DNA of 64,000 bases from UBA4644 sp034933145 (lineage in GTDB: Bacteria; Bacillota; Clostridia; Oscillospirales; Butyricicoccaceae), in NCBI GenBank assembly GCA_034933145.1, contig JAYFOA010000008.1, positions 58,430 through 122,429 on the forward strand, read 5' to 3'. Within the stretch, counting starts at the first letter, position 1. The number at the start of each line of letters is the position of its first letter. A program made the translations under genes and the position numbers. Positions 8,208-17,173 of this stretch are shown here, piece after piece. The notes under the pieces are model-generated. The model saw nothing but the letters and a program-made list of their open reading frames with translations, was not told the origin of the DNA and did not search any database.

Positions 8208-8347
8208 GGGGGATGAAAGGATTCTATAAAAGAAAAGGGGGAAAAGAGAGGGGGTATTGGGATGGTTTTACTATATCACGACCACGCGCGGAATGTGTGT
8301 ACGTTTTGTGAATGGTTTTTGAATATTTCCGCACGATTCTCGTCGTT

Positions 8348-9601
8348 TTACTGTTTGGTTGCTCCTTCCAGTACTACGGTAAGGTCAAGCTTCTGTCCAT
8401 TCCGCTCAACGGTAATGGTGACCGTGTCGCCGACCTTATATTTACCCTTCTGATAGTTCAGCTCCGCGGAAGTGGAAACCGCAACGCCGTTAAAGGCTGT
8501 GACCTTATCTCCTACCTGTACACCGGCCTTTTCCGCGCAGCTCCCGCTCACGACCTCCTTGACGGTAATACCAGGTTCCATATCATAATAAGCAGCCTGC
8601 TCGGAAGTGACGCTCTGTACAGAGATGCCCAGCATCGGACGGCTGGCCACATAACCGTAGTCAATAAAATCGTTGGCGATCTGAAGGGCAATATTGCTCG
8701 GAATGGCAAAGCCGATACCCTCGACATTGTCCTCGCTGATCTTGGAGTTAATGATGCCAACCACCTGTCCGCGGCTGTTGATCAGTGGGCCGCCGGAATT
8801 TCCGGGGTTGACGGACGCGTCGGTCTGGATCAGGGTCATCATCGAATTATCAATCGTCAAAGTTCGCTCGGTGGCGGAGATGTAGCCGACCGTCAGGGTC
8901 TCGGCAAAGGTCTGCCCCAACGGGTTCCCGATGACGATGGCGTTCTCCCCGACGATCAGCTGATCACTGTCGCCGAACTCCGCCGGTGTGAGGTCGGTGG
9001 CTTCAATCTTTACAACAGCGATATCGGTGTTCTCATCCGCACCCACCAGCGTCGCCTCATACTCGGTGCCGTCCCACAGGGTAACCGTGATCTTGGACGC
9101 ATCCGCCACCACGTGATTGTTGGTTATCACATAGCCGTCGGCGGTCAGGACGATGCCTGTGCCGGTGGCCGTCTGCGTCTGCTGCTGTTGCTGCCCACCA
9201 AAGCCGAAGCCATTATAACCATAGCTTCCTTCCACAGGAATCTCACAGGTGAACAGAACCACTGAAGGGAGATTCTTTTGATAAATCTGTGGGACGGTCA
9301 TCGCGCCCTCGCTGTCGCCCAACTGATAATAGACCACCTTGGTAGGGGACTCTGTCTGCGTACTGCCGTCCCCGGCTGCGCTTTGTGCGGCCGTACCGTA
9401 ATTGTTTTCATACCATACATATCCACCGACAGAAGCCAGGGAAATACTGCAGATCAGTACCAGCGCCAGCAGGCATTTGCCCACGATGACAAACGTGCGG
9501 CGGGGCTTATTCGGCCCTGATGCACCGGGCGCGGCCGGCTGCGGGGACGACTGCCGCTCCTCATCCTGAGGATCGAACGACTCATACGGATTGTAATACA
9601 T
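8348..9601 (-). CDS. htrA: HtrA/DegP-like membrane-anchored serine protease
   Basis: 417 residues: a Pro/Ser-rich cytoplasmic tail (1-35), one membrane segment (about 37-61), a trypsin-like domain with His163 in ITNNHVV, Asp193 in NTDIAVV and Ser269 in NPGNSGGP, and one C-terminal PDZ domain (~300-410). This is the layout of Firmicutes HtrA/YkdA/YvtA, which degrade misfolded exported proteins outside the membrane. A Gln/Gly-rich insert (residues 133-145) sits before the protease domain. ATG follows GGAGGG. Family members are induced by envelope stress; here a TTTTGTTAACAAAA palindrome (9650-9663) lies in the promoter region and could be an operator. Confidence 0.92.
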   Translation of the reverse strand: MYYNPYESFDPQDEERQSSPQPAAPGASGPNKPRRTFVIVGKCLLALVLICSISLASVGGYVWYENNYGTAAQSAAGDGSTQTESPTKVVYYQLGDSEGAMTVPQIYQKNLPSVVLFTCEIPVEGSYGYNGFGFGGQQQQQTQTATGTGIVLTADGYVITNNHVVADASKITVTLWDGTEYEATLVGADENTDIAVVKIEATDLTPAEFGDSDQLIVGENAIVIGNPLGQTFAETLTVGYISATERTLTIDNSMMTLIQTDASVNPGNSGGPLINSRGQVVGIINSKISEDNVEGIGFAIPSNIALQIANDFIDYGYVASRPMLGISVQSVTSEQAAYYDMEPGITVKEVVSGSCAEKAGVQVGDKVTAFNGVAVSTSAELNYQKGKYKVGDTVTITVERNGQKLDLTVVLEGATKQ

Positions 9602-9649
9602 GGTAGAGCCCTCCGTTTTTTTTTATTTCATGGCCCTATGATACCCTTT

Positions 9650-9663
9650 TTTTGTTAACAAAA
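9650..9663. promoter_or_regulatory. 14-bp palindrome in the htrA/pgcA intergenic region
   Basis: TTTTGTTAACAAAA is a perfect palindrome. On the minus strand it overlaps the spacer of a possible htrA promoter (TGGTTT, 17 bases, TATCAT). It is a candidate operator; the binding protein is unknown. Confidence 0.35.
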
Positions 9664-9726
9664 CCAGTTCTATTTTGCAAACGAATTGTAAAACAAAAAT
9701 TTGATGGAAATCCCCCTGCAGTATGA

Positions 9727-9732
9727 TATAAT
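9727..9732 (+). promoter_or_regulatory. -10 element of the phosphohexomutase operon
   Basis: Perfect TATAAT 40 bases before the gene start. The best upstream hexamer is TGGAAA at 16 bases; TTGATG lies 20 bases away, so the -35 is weak or misplaced. Confidence 0.5.
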
Positions 9733-9771
9733 GAATGTACTTTATGCGCAGTTTTTAAAGGAGGCCTCAGT

Positions 9772-11454
9772 ATGGATGAGTATTCCCGCTGGCTTTCCTC
9801 TCCTATTTTGTCAGAAATGCAGCGGGCAGAGCTTTCTGCGATCGATGCGGCAGAGCGGGAGGACCGCTTTTACCGGTCCCTGGCCTTTGGAACCGCCGGG
9901 CTGCGGGGCAAAATGGCCATGGGGACTAACCGCATGAATGAATATGTGATCCGGCAGGCCACCGATGCTCTTTCCCGTGTGATCTGCTCTGCCGGCATTG
10001 CGGAAAAAGGCGTCTGTATCTGCTACGACTGCCGCCTCAATTCTAAATACTTTGCTGACGAAGCAGCGTATGTACTGCGCTGCCGCGGCGTACCGGTACG
10101 GATGTTTTCTGCCCCGCGGCCCACACCGCAGCTTTCCTTTGCCGTCCGCTACTTTGGTACGGCGGCAGGTATCAATGTGACCGCCAGCCACAATCCCAAG
10201 GAATATAACGGTTATAAAGTATACTGGGGCGACGGCGCCCAGCTTCCACCTGACAAAGCCGATCTGGTGGCCGCCGAAATGGCACAGATTGACGTGCTGT
10301 CTCCCCGTCCCGTTCAAAGCGGTGAGCTGGAAACACTGACTCTGCTGGGTGCAGACTTCGACGCCGCATATATAGACGCTGTGCTCCGCTGTGCCGTGGA
10401 CCCGGAGATTGCGCAGACCTCTGACCTGCGGATCGTGTATACACCGTTTCACGGTGTGGGCGGTGCCATCACGCCGCGGGTACTTTCTTCCCTCGGCTTC
10501 CGCAACATTTTTTATGTAAAAGAACAAATGGAGCCCGATGGTACTTTCCCAACTGTGCAAAGCCCGAATCCTGAGGATCCACGCGGGTTTGCTCTGGCGG
10601 AAAAGCTGGGGCGGGAGGTGCAAGCTGACCTTCTGATCGGTACCGACCCCGATTCCGACCGAGTGGGCATTGTCGCACGCGACCATGACGGCACCTTCGT
10701 CCCAATCTCCGGCAACCGCACCGGTTCCCTTTTGATTCACTATTTGCTGACCGCCGGAAAACGTCGTGGCACGCTGCCGCGAAATCCGGCGCTCATCCAG
10801 ACCATTGTTACTACCGACCTTTCCCGCGACATTGCCGAGCGGAACGGCGCCCGGTGTTTTGAGACCTTTACCGGTTTCAAGTTCATGGCGGAGCGCCTGG
10901 CAGAGCTGGAAGCAGAGGGTAAATACCATTACATCATGGCCTATGAAGAATCCTACGGTTACATGATCGGCGATCATGCCCGGGATAAGGATGGCGTCGT
11001 CGCCTCTATGCTGCTGGCTGAAATGGCCGCTTGGTATAAAAGCCGCGGTATGACCCTGCTGGATGGCCTGCAGGAGATCTGGGACACCTATGGCTGCTAT
11101 GACGAGGAGACTGTCAACATGATTTTTCCGGGCGAAGACGGCATGAAACGCATGGCCAGCGTGATGTCGACCCTGCGGGAGACACTGCCGGACGGCTTCG
11201 GTGGTCTAAAGGCCCTGTCGATTCGTGACCACCTGCGCGGACAGGACAGCCATGGCAAGCCTGTCACACCGGCCGGTATGGACGTAATCGTCTGGATGCT
11301 GGAGGGCGGGAGCCGGCTGGCCATCCGCCCCTCGGGCACAGAACCCAAGCTGAAACTATACGCCCTGGCAAAAAGCGAAACCCCGGAAAATACCCGGACG
11401 CTGGCGCACGCGCTGGCGAAAGATGCGAAAAAGACCATAGAATCTATTGGATAA
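9772..11454 (+). CDS. pgcA: Phosphoglucomutase/phosphomannomutase (alpha-D-phosphohexomutase)
   Basis: 560 residues, the length of the long Firmicutes PgcA type. Domain landmarks are intact: active-site phosphoserine in TASHNPKEYNGYK (~140), the metal loop DPDSDRVGI (~290), the sugar-binding EESYGY (~390) and the phosphate-binding RPSGTEPKLKLY near the end. It interconverts glucose 1- and 6-phosphate, feeding UDP-glucose and cell-envelope glycans or glycogen. ATG is preceded by AAAGGAGGCCTCAGT. The next gene begins 13 bases downstream, so they are co-transcribed. Confidence 0.93.
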   Translation: MDEYSRWLSSPILSEMQRAELSAIDAAEREDRFYRSLAFGTAGLRGKMAMGTNRMNEYVIRQATDALSRVICSAGIAEKGVCICYDCRLNSKYFADEAAYVLRCRGVPVRMFSAPRPTPQLSFAVRYFGTAAGINVTASHNPKEYNGYKVYWGDGAQLPPDKADLVAAEMAQIDVLSPRPVQSGELETLTLLGADFDAAYIDAVLRCAVDPEIAQTSDLRIVYTPFHGVGGAITPRVLSSLGFRNIFYVKEQMEPDGTFPTVQSPNPEDPRGFALAEKLGREVQADLLIGTDPDSDRVGIVARDHDGTFVPISGNRTGSLLIHYLLTAGKRRGTLPRNPALIQTIVTTDLSRDIAERNGARCFETFTGFKFMAERLAELEAEGKYHYIMAYEESYGYMIGDHARDKDGVVASMLLAEMAAWYKSRGMTLLDGLQEIWDTYGCYDEETVNMIFPGEDGMKRMASVMSTLRETLPDGFGGLKALSIRDHLRGQDSHGKPVTPAGMDVIVWMLEGGSRLAIRPSGTEPKLKLYALAKSETPENTRTLAHALAKDAKKTIESIG

Positions 11455-11467
11455 CGGAGAAGAAGCC

Positions 11468-12076
11468 ATGAAAACAAGAAGTCAGATGGAAGAAGAGCAG
11501 CGCCTGCTCAACCGCAGAAAGTATACGTTGATCCTTGCCGCCGCCGCCGTAGTACTCGTGGCTGGCGTCACTGCCATCATCCTGCTTGTCGGCAGCGGAC
11601 GCGCTACTGTCAAGGGCACACTGGCACAGTATTATCAGACTATGTATACAGACAATGGCAAGGGCTTTCAGGATATGGCTGACTGCTTTGCCCCCGATCT
11701 TTCGGAAGATTGGTATAATAACAACACCGTCTTCGGCATCAATTTTTCCGCCCTGACCGACTGGCGCTTTGCAGCAATAGAGCAGGTAGGCAACAACGTC
11801 ACCTGTGCGGTAAAAATCACGGAGACGGACCCCGGATCATCGACCGACCTGGCACAGATGAAGCAGACCTACAGCGGCGCTCAGGCGATTTCTGACGTGA
11901 TCTTCGAGCTGCATCTCAGCGGAGATACCGGGACCATGGTCACCCATGGCGTTGTTGAATTAGTCAAAATTGACGGCAAATGGTATTTCACCGTTACCGA
12001 TATTCCGATGACGGTGACCTCCCGGACCGGCAGCGCGCAGGAATGGTTTGAAAAAAATGGAGATCAGGGGGATTGA
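11468..12076 (+). CDS. Single-pass membrane protein of unknown function
   Basis: 202 residues. A basic N-terminal tail (NRRKYT) precedes one membrane helix at about residues 20-42 (LILAAAAVVLVAGVTAIILL), leaving a ~160-residue outside domain of mixed alpha/beta character with no cysteines to speak of. The outside domain could be an NTF2-like fold (guess). ATG is chosen because GGAGAAGAA precedes it; a TTG 21 bases upstream would overlap pgcA. It lies between the mutase and the aldo/keto reductase with almost no spacing, so it shares their operon. Not recognised as a named family. Confidence 0.75.
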   Translation: MKTRSQMEEEQRLLNRRKYTLILAAAAVVLVAGVTAIILLVGSGRATVKGTLAQYYQTMYTDNGKGFQDMADCFAPDLSEDWYNNNTVFGINFSALTDWRFAAIEQVGNNVTCAVKITETDPGSSTDLAQMKQTYSGAQAISDVIFELHLSGDTGTMVTHGVVELVKIDGKWYFTVTDIPMTVTSRTGSAQEWFEKNGDQGD

Positions 12077-12078
12077 AC

Positions 12079-13113
12079 ATGAAAACCAAACGGCTGGGCC
12101 GCACGGGCCTGATGATGACGGAAAACAGCTTCGGCGCGCTTCCCGTACAGCGCGTCTCCCTGGAGGAAGGCGCAAAGCTTCTGCGCTATGCCTATGATCA
12201 GGGCATTAACTTTTTTGATACGGCGCGGTTTTATACCGACAGCGAGGAAAAAATCGGTCTTGGGCTTTCCGACGTGCGCCACGGCCTCTATCTGGCCACC
12301 AAGAGCATGGCGCGTGACCGCCATAACGTGCTGGAGCAATTGAATACTTCCCTTCTCAATATGAAAACCGACTATGTGGACATTCTCCAGCTGCATAACA
12401 TTCCGGCTCTGCCCGATCCGGACGATCCGGAAAGCGCCCATGCGGCCCTGCTGGAGGCGAAAAAGGCCGGTAAGTGTCGTTTCATTGGCATTACCACCCA
12501 TCGGCGGGACGTGGCGCTGGCTGCGGCGGAATGCGGCCTTTATGATACCGTGCAATTCCCGATTAACTATCTCTCCACCGATGAGGATCTTTCCCTGATC
12601 GATGTCTGCCGCAAGCATGACGTCGGATTGATCGCCATGAAGGGAATGAGCGGCGGGCTGATCTCCAGTCCGGAGGCGGCCTATGCTTTTTTTACCCAAT
12701 ATGAAAACGTGGTTCCTATCTGGGGTGTGCAGAAGCAGAGCGAGCTGGACGACTTTCTCAGCTATGCCCGGGAGGGCGTGATATTGACCGATGAGCTGCG
12801 CAACATCATCGAAAACGACCGGCGTGCACTGGCGGGCAATTTCTGCCGTGGCTGCGGCTATTGTATGCCTACCTGCCCCGCCCACATCGCCATTTCCGAT
12901 GCGGCGCGGATGATTTTAATGCTGCGGCGCGCGCCCTGGCCGGAATATACCACGCCGGCTTTTATTGAAAAAATGAAGAACACGCAAAACTGTATTGACT
13001 GCGGCGCCTGCAGCGCCCATTGCCCCTACGGTCTCGATACCCCAGCCCTGCTGCGCGAAAACTATGCAGATTACGTCGCGTTCTGCCAGGAAAAAGGGAT
13101 TTCTTTGGAATAG
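12079..13113 (+). CDS. Aldo/keto reductase with C-terminal 4Fe-4S ferredoxin domain
   Basis: 344 residues. Residues ~1-255 match the aldo/keto reductase barrel: the start KRLGRTGLMMTENSFGALP, NFFDTARFYTDSEEKIG with the catalytic Asp/Tyr region, and LQLHNIP. The C-terminus carries two cysteine clusters, CRGCGYCMPTCP and CIDCGACSAHCPYG, able to hold 4Fe-4S clusters. This fused form is common in anaerobes; the electron partner is probably ferredoxin and the carbonyl substrate unknown. ATG at 12079 follows AGGGGG; it begins 2 bases after the preceding stop. Confidence 0.9.
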   Translation: MKTKRLGRTGLMMTENSFGALPVQRVSLEEGAKLLRYAYDQGINFFDTARFYTDSEEKIGLGLSDVRHGLYLATKSMARDRHNVLEQLNTSLLNMKTDYVDILQLHNIPALPDPDDPESAHAALLEAKKAGKCRFIGITTHRRDVALAAAECGLYDTVQFPINYLSTDEDLSLIDVCRKHDVGLIAMKGMSGGLISSPEAAYAFFTQYENVVPIWGVQKQSELDDFLSYAREGVILTDELRNIIENDRRALAGNFCRGCGYCMPTCPAHIAISDAARMILMLRRAPWPEYTTPAFIEKMKNTQNCIDCGACSAHCPYGLDTPALLRENYADYVAFCQEKGISLE

Positions 13114-13243
13114 TTCCAGCGAAAACGCTTTGATACAAACGCACGTCGCCGCTATGCCGGCATAGGCTGGCTCAGGCAAGGCCGTGCGCACTTTCCTGCG
13201 TCTTTTGCTTCCATTCAGAACAAAAACAAGAGGAGGGTACATC

Positions 13244-14989
13244 ATGCGTTCGATCAAAAAAAGAGCTCTGTCCCTGTGTTTGGCAACCGCACTGCTGCTT
13301 TCCCTGTTGCCAGGCACTGTGCTGGCCGCCGCCGGCGGCGACGTGCTGCAGGACAACTTTGTACGCATCACCACTATCGAAGGGTTTTCCCTGGGTACGC
13401 TGCAAGATCTCGCCGTCAGCAGTGAATATGGTGACGGTGCGCTGATTTTAGCAGACAGCGCTTCTGACGGCGTTTACGAATCGCCGGAGCTAACGGTACC
13501 CGCCTTTGAATATCTGGTGGCCAGCTGGAGCGCCGATACGCCGGAGGGTACCTGGATCGAGGTTTCCGGCCGTGCCTATGTGGACATGAAGGGCACGTGG
13601 AGCGGCTGGCTTTCCTGGGGCAAATGGAGTCCCTACATCAAACGGGCAAGTACCGACCAGAAAGATGCGCTGGCCCGCATCGATACCGACACCTTTACCG
13701 TGCTGGGTAGCAACGGTGAGACTGCGTCCCGGATCCAGCTGCGGGTGGCGCTGCACAGCGACGACCCGACCGTTACACCTGTATTGCGTGAGCTGTGCGC
13801 CACCATGAAAAATACGCTGGACGGTCAGGCAATTCCTGTCTGGCATGGTGATGCAGATGCGGAGCTTCCGGAATCCGTCATCATTTCCGACGCGCCCGCC
13901 ATCTCCCAGATGGTGCGCGACCCCTCCATCGCTGACTCTATCTGCAGTCCCACCACCCTTACCATGATGCTTAACACACGGGGTGAGGATCTGCTTCCTG
14001 AAGAGATCGCATTGCGCGAGTATGACTTCTACTATGAAGGCTTCGGCAACTGGCCCTTTACTGTGGCCATGGCGGGTGTCTTCGGCTATACAGGCTACTG
14101 CCACTATGGCGACCTGGATTTTGTCCGGCAGGAGCTGGCCTGCGGCCGTACGGTGGGTCTCAGCGTCAAATACAGCAGCAGTCCTAGCGGTGCTTATCCC
14201 TATCTTGAAAATGGAGCCATTGCCAGTACTTCCGGCCATCTGATCTCTATTGTCGGCTATGGCACGGAGGACGGCATCGACTATTTTTATTCCAATGACT
14301 CCGCCGCCGGCAGCGACAGCGCCTGTGCCCTGCGCAAATACAAAGCGGACCAGCTGGACGCCGCCTGGAGCGGCCGCCTCTGCTATGTAGTCAGCGCGGA
14401 AAAGGAAGCCAGCGCCGGCTTTGCCGCGCCGCAGCGAGTGGATGCCACGCTGGAATATTCCGGTGAAGAGGGACTTTACAACTTTCTGGCAGGCGGCAAT
14501 CCCATCGAGGGGCTGGCCTCTAATTTTTCTGCAAAAACCGTCCAGCTTGGTGCGGGCACTGCGATTTTGATTCCCGACGACGCACCCGACACTTCCGCTG
14601 ACGGGACGGCGTCCTGTCTTGCCACGCACGAACTGCGATACCTGACGGTCAGCAGCAAAGGGCAGCTCCGTGTCGCGGACAGTCCGGCCGGTACCGTCTA
14701 TCTCATCGTCAACAATGGGCCGACCTATGTTGCCCGCTTTGAACCGTCCACAGCAGAATCCGCTGTATCCAGCACCGATGCGGACGCCCAGCCGGTAAGC
14801 GGCGAAACAGATGCCGATGCGTCCACACCGACCACCGACGACAGCAGTGCCCCGGCAGTCGCCAACTGGCGCACCTGGGCGGGTGTAGCTGTTATCGTCA
14901 TCGGCCTTGCCTCAATGGCCGGCTGGCGCCGGCACGATCAGTCGACCTCCTCCACCGCCAAAAAGAACCGGCACAACAGGAACAAATAG
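13244..14989 (+). CDS. Secreted, C-terminally membrane-anchored C39-like cysteine peptidase
   Basis: 581 residues. A signal peptide ends at VLAAA (~30). Residues ~35-190 form a beta-rich region; residues ~210-390 form a papain-like C39_2 domain with Cys in SICSPTTLTM, His in STSGHLISIVGYG and Asp/Asn in FYSNDSAA, a plausible catalytic triad. A Ser/Thr/Asp-rich linker precedes a C-terminal helix (AGVAVIVIGLASMAG) and a basic tail, so the enzyme is displayed outside and anchored. The start ATG follows AGAGGAGGG. It is a single gene; the substrate is probably a peptide or cell-wall component (inference). Confidence 0.8.
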   Translation: MRSIKKRALSLCLATALLLSLLPGTVLAAAGGDVLQDNFVRITTIEGFSLGTLQDLAVSSEYGDGALILADSASDGVYESPELTVPAFEYLVASWSADTPEGTWIEVSGRAYVDMKGTWSGWLSWGKWSPYIKRASTDQKDALARIDTDTFTVLGSNGETASRIQLRVALHSDDPTVTPVLRELCATMKNTLDGQAIPVWHGDADAELPESVIISDAPAISQMVRDPSIADSICSPTTLTMMLNTRGEDLLPEEIALREYDFYYEGFGNWPFTVAMAGVFGYTGYCHYGDLDFVRQELACGRTVGLSVKYSSSPSGAYPYLENGAIASTSGHLISIVGYGTEDGIDYFYSNDSAAGSDSACALRKYKADQLDAAWSGRLCYVVSAEKEASAGFAAPQRVDATLEYSGEEGLYNFLAGGNPIEGLASNFSAKTVQLGAGTAILIPDDAPDTSADGTASCLATHELRYLTVSSKGQLRVADSPAGTVYLIVNNGPTYVARFEPSTAESAVSSTDADAQPVSGETDADASTPTTDDSSAPAVANWRTWAGVAVIVIGLASMAGWRRHDQSTSSTAKKNRHNRNK

Positions 14990-15031
14990 ACGATCATGGG
15001 TATCCCTGTGATCCCATAAAGAGGTGCTTTT

Positions 15032-15850
15032 TTGCTGCTCGGTATTCTTCAAACCGCCGTTTTTTTAGATAAAACCGAAAATATCCGCCGTGCCGCCCGG
15101 GGCGTCCGGGCACTGGCCCATGCAGGTGCGGAATTTGTAATTCTGCCGGAAATGTGGAACTGTCCTTATGCAGCAAAAAATTTCCCCCTCTATGCGGAAC
15201 CACGCGGCGGCGAAACCTTTGCTGCACTTTCGGATATGGCAAGATCCAGCCACATATGGCTGATTGGCGGCAGCATCCCGGAACGGGACGGGGCGGCGGT
15301 CTATAACACGTCCTTTGTCTTTTCTCCCGATGGAGTGTGCGTTGCCACCCATCGGAAGATGCATCTATTCGACATTGATGTGCATGGCGGACAGCGGTTT
15401 TACGAGTCCGAAACCCTGTCAGCGGGAAATACGGTGACAACCTTTGATACGCCCTGGGGCCTGTTCGGCCTTTGCATCTGCTATGATCTGCGGTTTCCGG
15501 AGCTATGCCGGCTGATGGCTCTGCGGGGCGCAGTATGTGTTTTTGTCCCCGCAGCCTTCAACATGACTACCGGACCCGCCCATTGGGACACGCTGTTCCG
15601 GCAGAGAGCAGTGGATAATCAGCTCTTTACGGTTGGTGCGGCTCCGGCACGAGACACAGGTGCGCCATATATCTCTTATGCCCATTCCCTCGCCGTCTCT
15701 CCCTGGGGCGACGTACTTTTTCGGGCGGGGACCCGCCCTCAGCGGGCGCTGGTGGAACTGGACCTGACACAGATTGATGCCGTACGGGATCAGCTTCCTC
15801 TGCTGCACCACCGCCGGACGGACGTATATGCAGTGGTCGAGATAAACTGA
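15032..15850 (+). CDS. Carbon-nitrogen hydrolase (nitrilase superfamily, omega-amidase-like)
   Basis: 272 residues with the full Glu-Lys-Cys triad: Glu in VILPEMWNCPY (~43), Lys in THRKMHLFDID (~108) and Cys in GLCICYDLRFPEL (~150). The 'FDID' context and length are those of omega-amidase (Nit2-like), which hydrolyses alpha-keto acid amides such as 2-oxosuccinamate or 2-oxoglutaramate. Start is a TTG with AAAGAGGTG upstream; no ATG lies in frame nearby. It follows the C39 gene by 42 bases. Confidence 0.85.
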   Translation: MLLGILQTAVFLDKTENIRRAARGVRALAHAGAEFVILPEMWNCPYAAKNFPLYAEPRGGETFAALSDMARSSHIWLIGGSIPERDGAAVYNTSFVFSPDGVCVATHRKMHLFDIDVHGGQRFYESETLSAGNTVTTFDTPWGLFGLCICYDLRFPELCRLMALRGAVCVFVPAAFNMTTGPAHWDTLFRQRAVDNQLFTVGAAPARDTGAPYISYAHSLAVSPWGDVLFRAGTRPQRALVELDLTQIDAVRDQLPLLHHRRTDVYAVVEIN

Positions 15851-15869
15851 CTTCACGAATATTCTGCAG

Positions 15870-15906
15870 AAACGGACTCCCCGGCAACCTGCCGAGGGGC
15901 CCGTTT
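15870..15906. terminator. Hairpin between the amidase gene and the converging pseudogene
   Basis: AAACGG..CCCCGGC and GCCGAGGGG..CCGTTT pair imperfectly; a GGCTTTTAT tail follows on the plus strand. It lies 20 bases after the amidase stop and just past the end of the converging remnant, so it may serve both. Confidence 0.6.
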
Positions 15907-15917
15907 GGCTTTTATCT

Positions 15918-16490
15918 TCAATTGCCGGACCAAAACAAGATTACCTGCTCCGTGCCGTCCGGCATGCGGACAAGCCAGCAATCACGGTGGTAAACCGCCT
16001 GCAGGGTAATGTTTTCCCCTGCGGACAAACTTTTCCTGCTTCTCTATGACGCCCTTGTCCCGGTTCAGCCGCAGGAGCGTCAAACGTGATGATAGTACCC
16101 CGTTGGCAAAGTAAGTACTTGAAGATAGGCTTCGCCGCCGGCCCGGGTCACGCTTCCGAAACAGCCAAGCTTGACATCTCTGCCCGAGCGGGTATCGTAA
16201 AAATGCTTTGCTCCTGGTCGGAATCGTCCGCGTACAGGATATATCCACCATTGATATCCAAGATATAAGAGCGGCCGGCGGCCAACTTCTCCCTGCCTGT
16301 GCCGTTCAGTCCTGCCCTGCGAAGCTCGCCGGTTTTCCAATCGGTATGATCAATATATCCGCCTCCAGAAAAAAGGGTGTACATTTCGGATCAGAGTGAC
16401 TTTATTCCCGCCGTCCTTCTCCATACGGCACAGGTCGCCCTGGAGTACATAGAGATGCAGCACCCGTAGCGTGACCGTTTGCAGCCTCAT
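15918..16490 (-). pseudogene. Decayed DUF5050-like (beta-propeller) gene, several frameshifts
   Basis: On the minus strand successive frames encode pieces that read as one protein: GDLCRMEKDGGNKVTLI (from about 16450), then YIDHTDWKTGELRRAGLNG and ILDINGGYILYADDSDQEQ (from 16384), then LTLLRLNRDKGVIEKQ (about 16085-16040), and a terminal AVYHRDCWLVRMPDGTEQ ending at TGA 15918-15920. Such 'read the panel' repeats (IYYADDSD..., LYRMxxDG) are typical of DUF5050 propeller domains. At least three frame changes and no intact start show the gene is dead. Boundaries on the 5' side are approximate. Confidence 0.6.
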
Positions 16491-16708
16491 CCGGCAGCAA
16501 AAACGTTAAACATCAATTATAAAAACTTTTTTACGATATCATATTATAGAGCACAATACTCGTCAATTCAGGACAGATGGCAAAGTGATCGTCCATTGGC
16601 AACAATAAAGAAGTCAATCTTTATAAAAAAAAGACACGGGTTCAAAAAAACAAACGCCCTCCTAATATTCTCTATGCTACGATAAAGACTGCAGAAGGGG
16701 GCGAGAGA

Positions 16709-17173
16709 ATGACGGCCGTATTGCTGATCGGTACTATCGGTGTGCTGGCGCTGGGCTTTATCATAGCGCGGCGTTTCGGCAGTTTCCTGGATGCAGGCGG
16801 CTGTTCCCGCATGCCGGATTCCCCACACAGTGTCCGTGTACTTCTCTTTGCCCCTGACGCACTCCGGGCCGCTCTGCTTTTGCGGCTGGATGCGCAAAGC
16901 CTCTCCGTCTCCGCCCCGGTACGTAATGAACTGCCGGAAGGCGTACGGTTTTCCGTTCTTCTGGCGCTTACCTCCAGTGATTTTGAAAATCTCCGGCTTT
17001 GCAGCGCCGCACGGCGGCTCTGTCCGGGCGGCGCAGTTGTCGCCTGCTGCCGGGATCCCCTGTTTTTTCATTTATATAAAAGCGTCGGCGCCGATCATGT
17101 ACTTCCCGCCGACTGTACGCCGGAAGAAGTGCTGGCTTCCATGAAAGGACTTTTGCCCGATGATTCGTTTTAA
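16709..17173 (+). CDS. Small membrane-linked RCK/TrkA-like protein
   Basis: 154 residues. The N-terminal 22 residues are a single hydrophobic helix (VLLIGTIGVLALGFIIA). The rest resembles half of a TrkA/RCK domain: LLALTSSDFENLRLCSAARRL aligns with the 'SDEDNLLACLLAKK' stretch and KSVGADHVLPADCTPEEVL with the 'LGADHVISPE' end. It lacks the GxGxxG nucleotide loop. It overlaps KtrB by 14 bases, so it is the first gene of the K+ uptake operon and may be a membrane-tethered accessory subunit (inference). GAAGGGGGCGAGAGA precedes the ATG. Confidence 0.6.
   Translation: MTAVLLIGTIGVLALGFIIARRFGSFLDAGGCSRMPDSPHSVRVLLFAPDALRAALLLRLDAQSLSVSAPVRNELPEGVRFSVLLALTSSDFENLRLCSAARRLCPGGAVVACCRDPLFFHLYKSVGADHVLPADCTPEEVLASMKGLLPDDSF

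Noticed and set aside
8312..9265. Plus-strand open frame opposite htrA
   Set aside because: Antisense to an intact HtrA protease with all catalytic residues; no recognisable domain.
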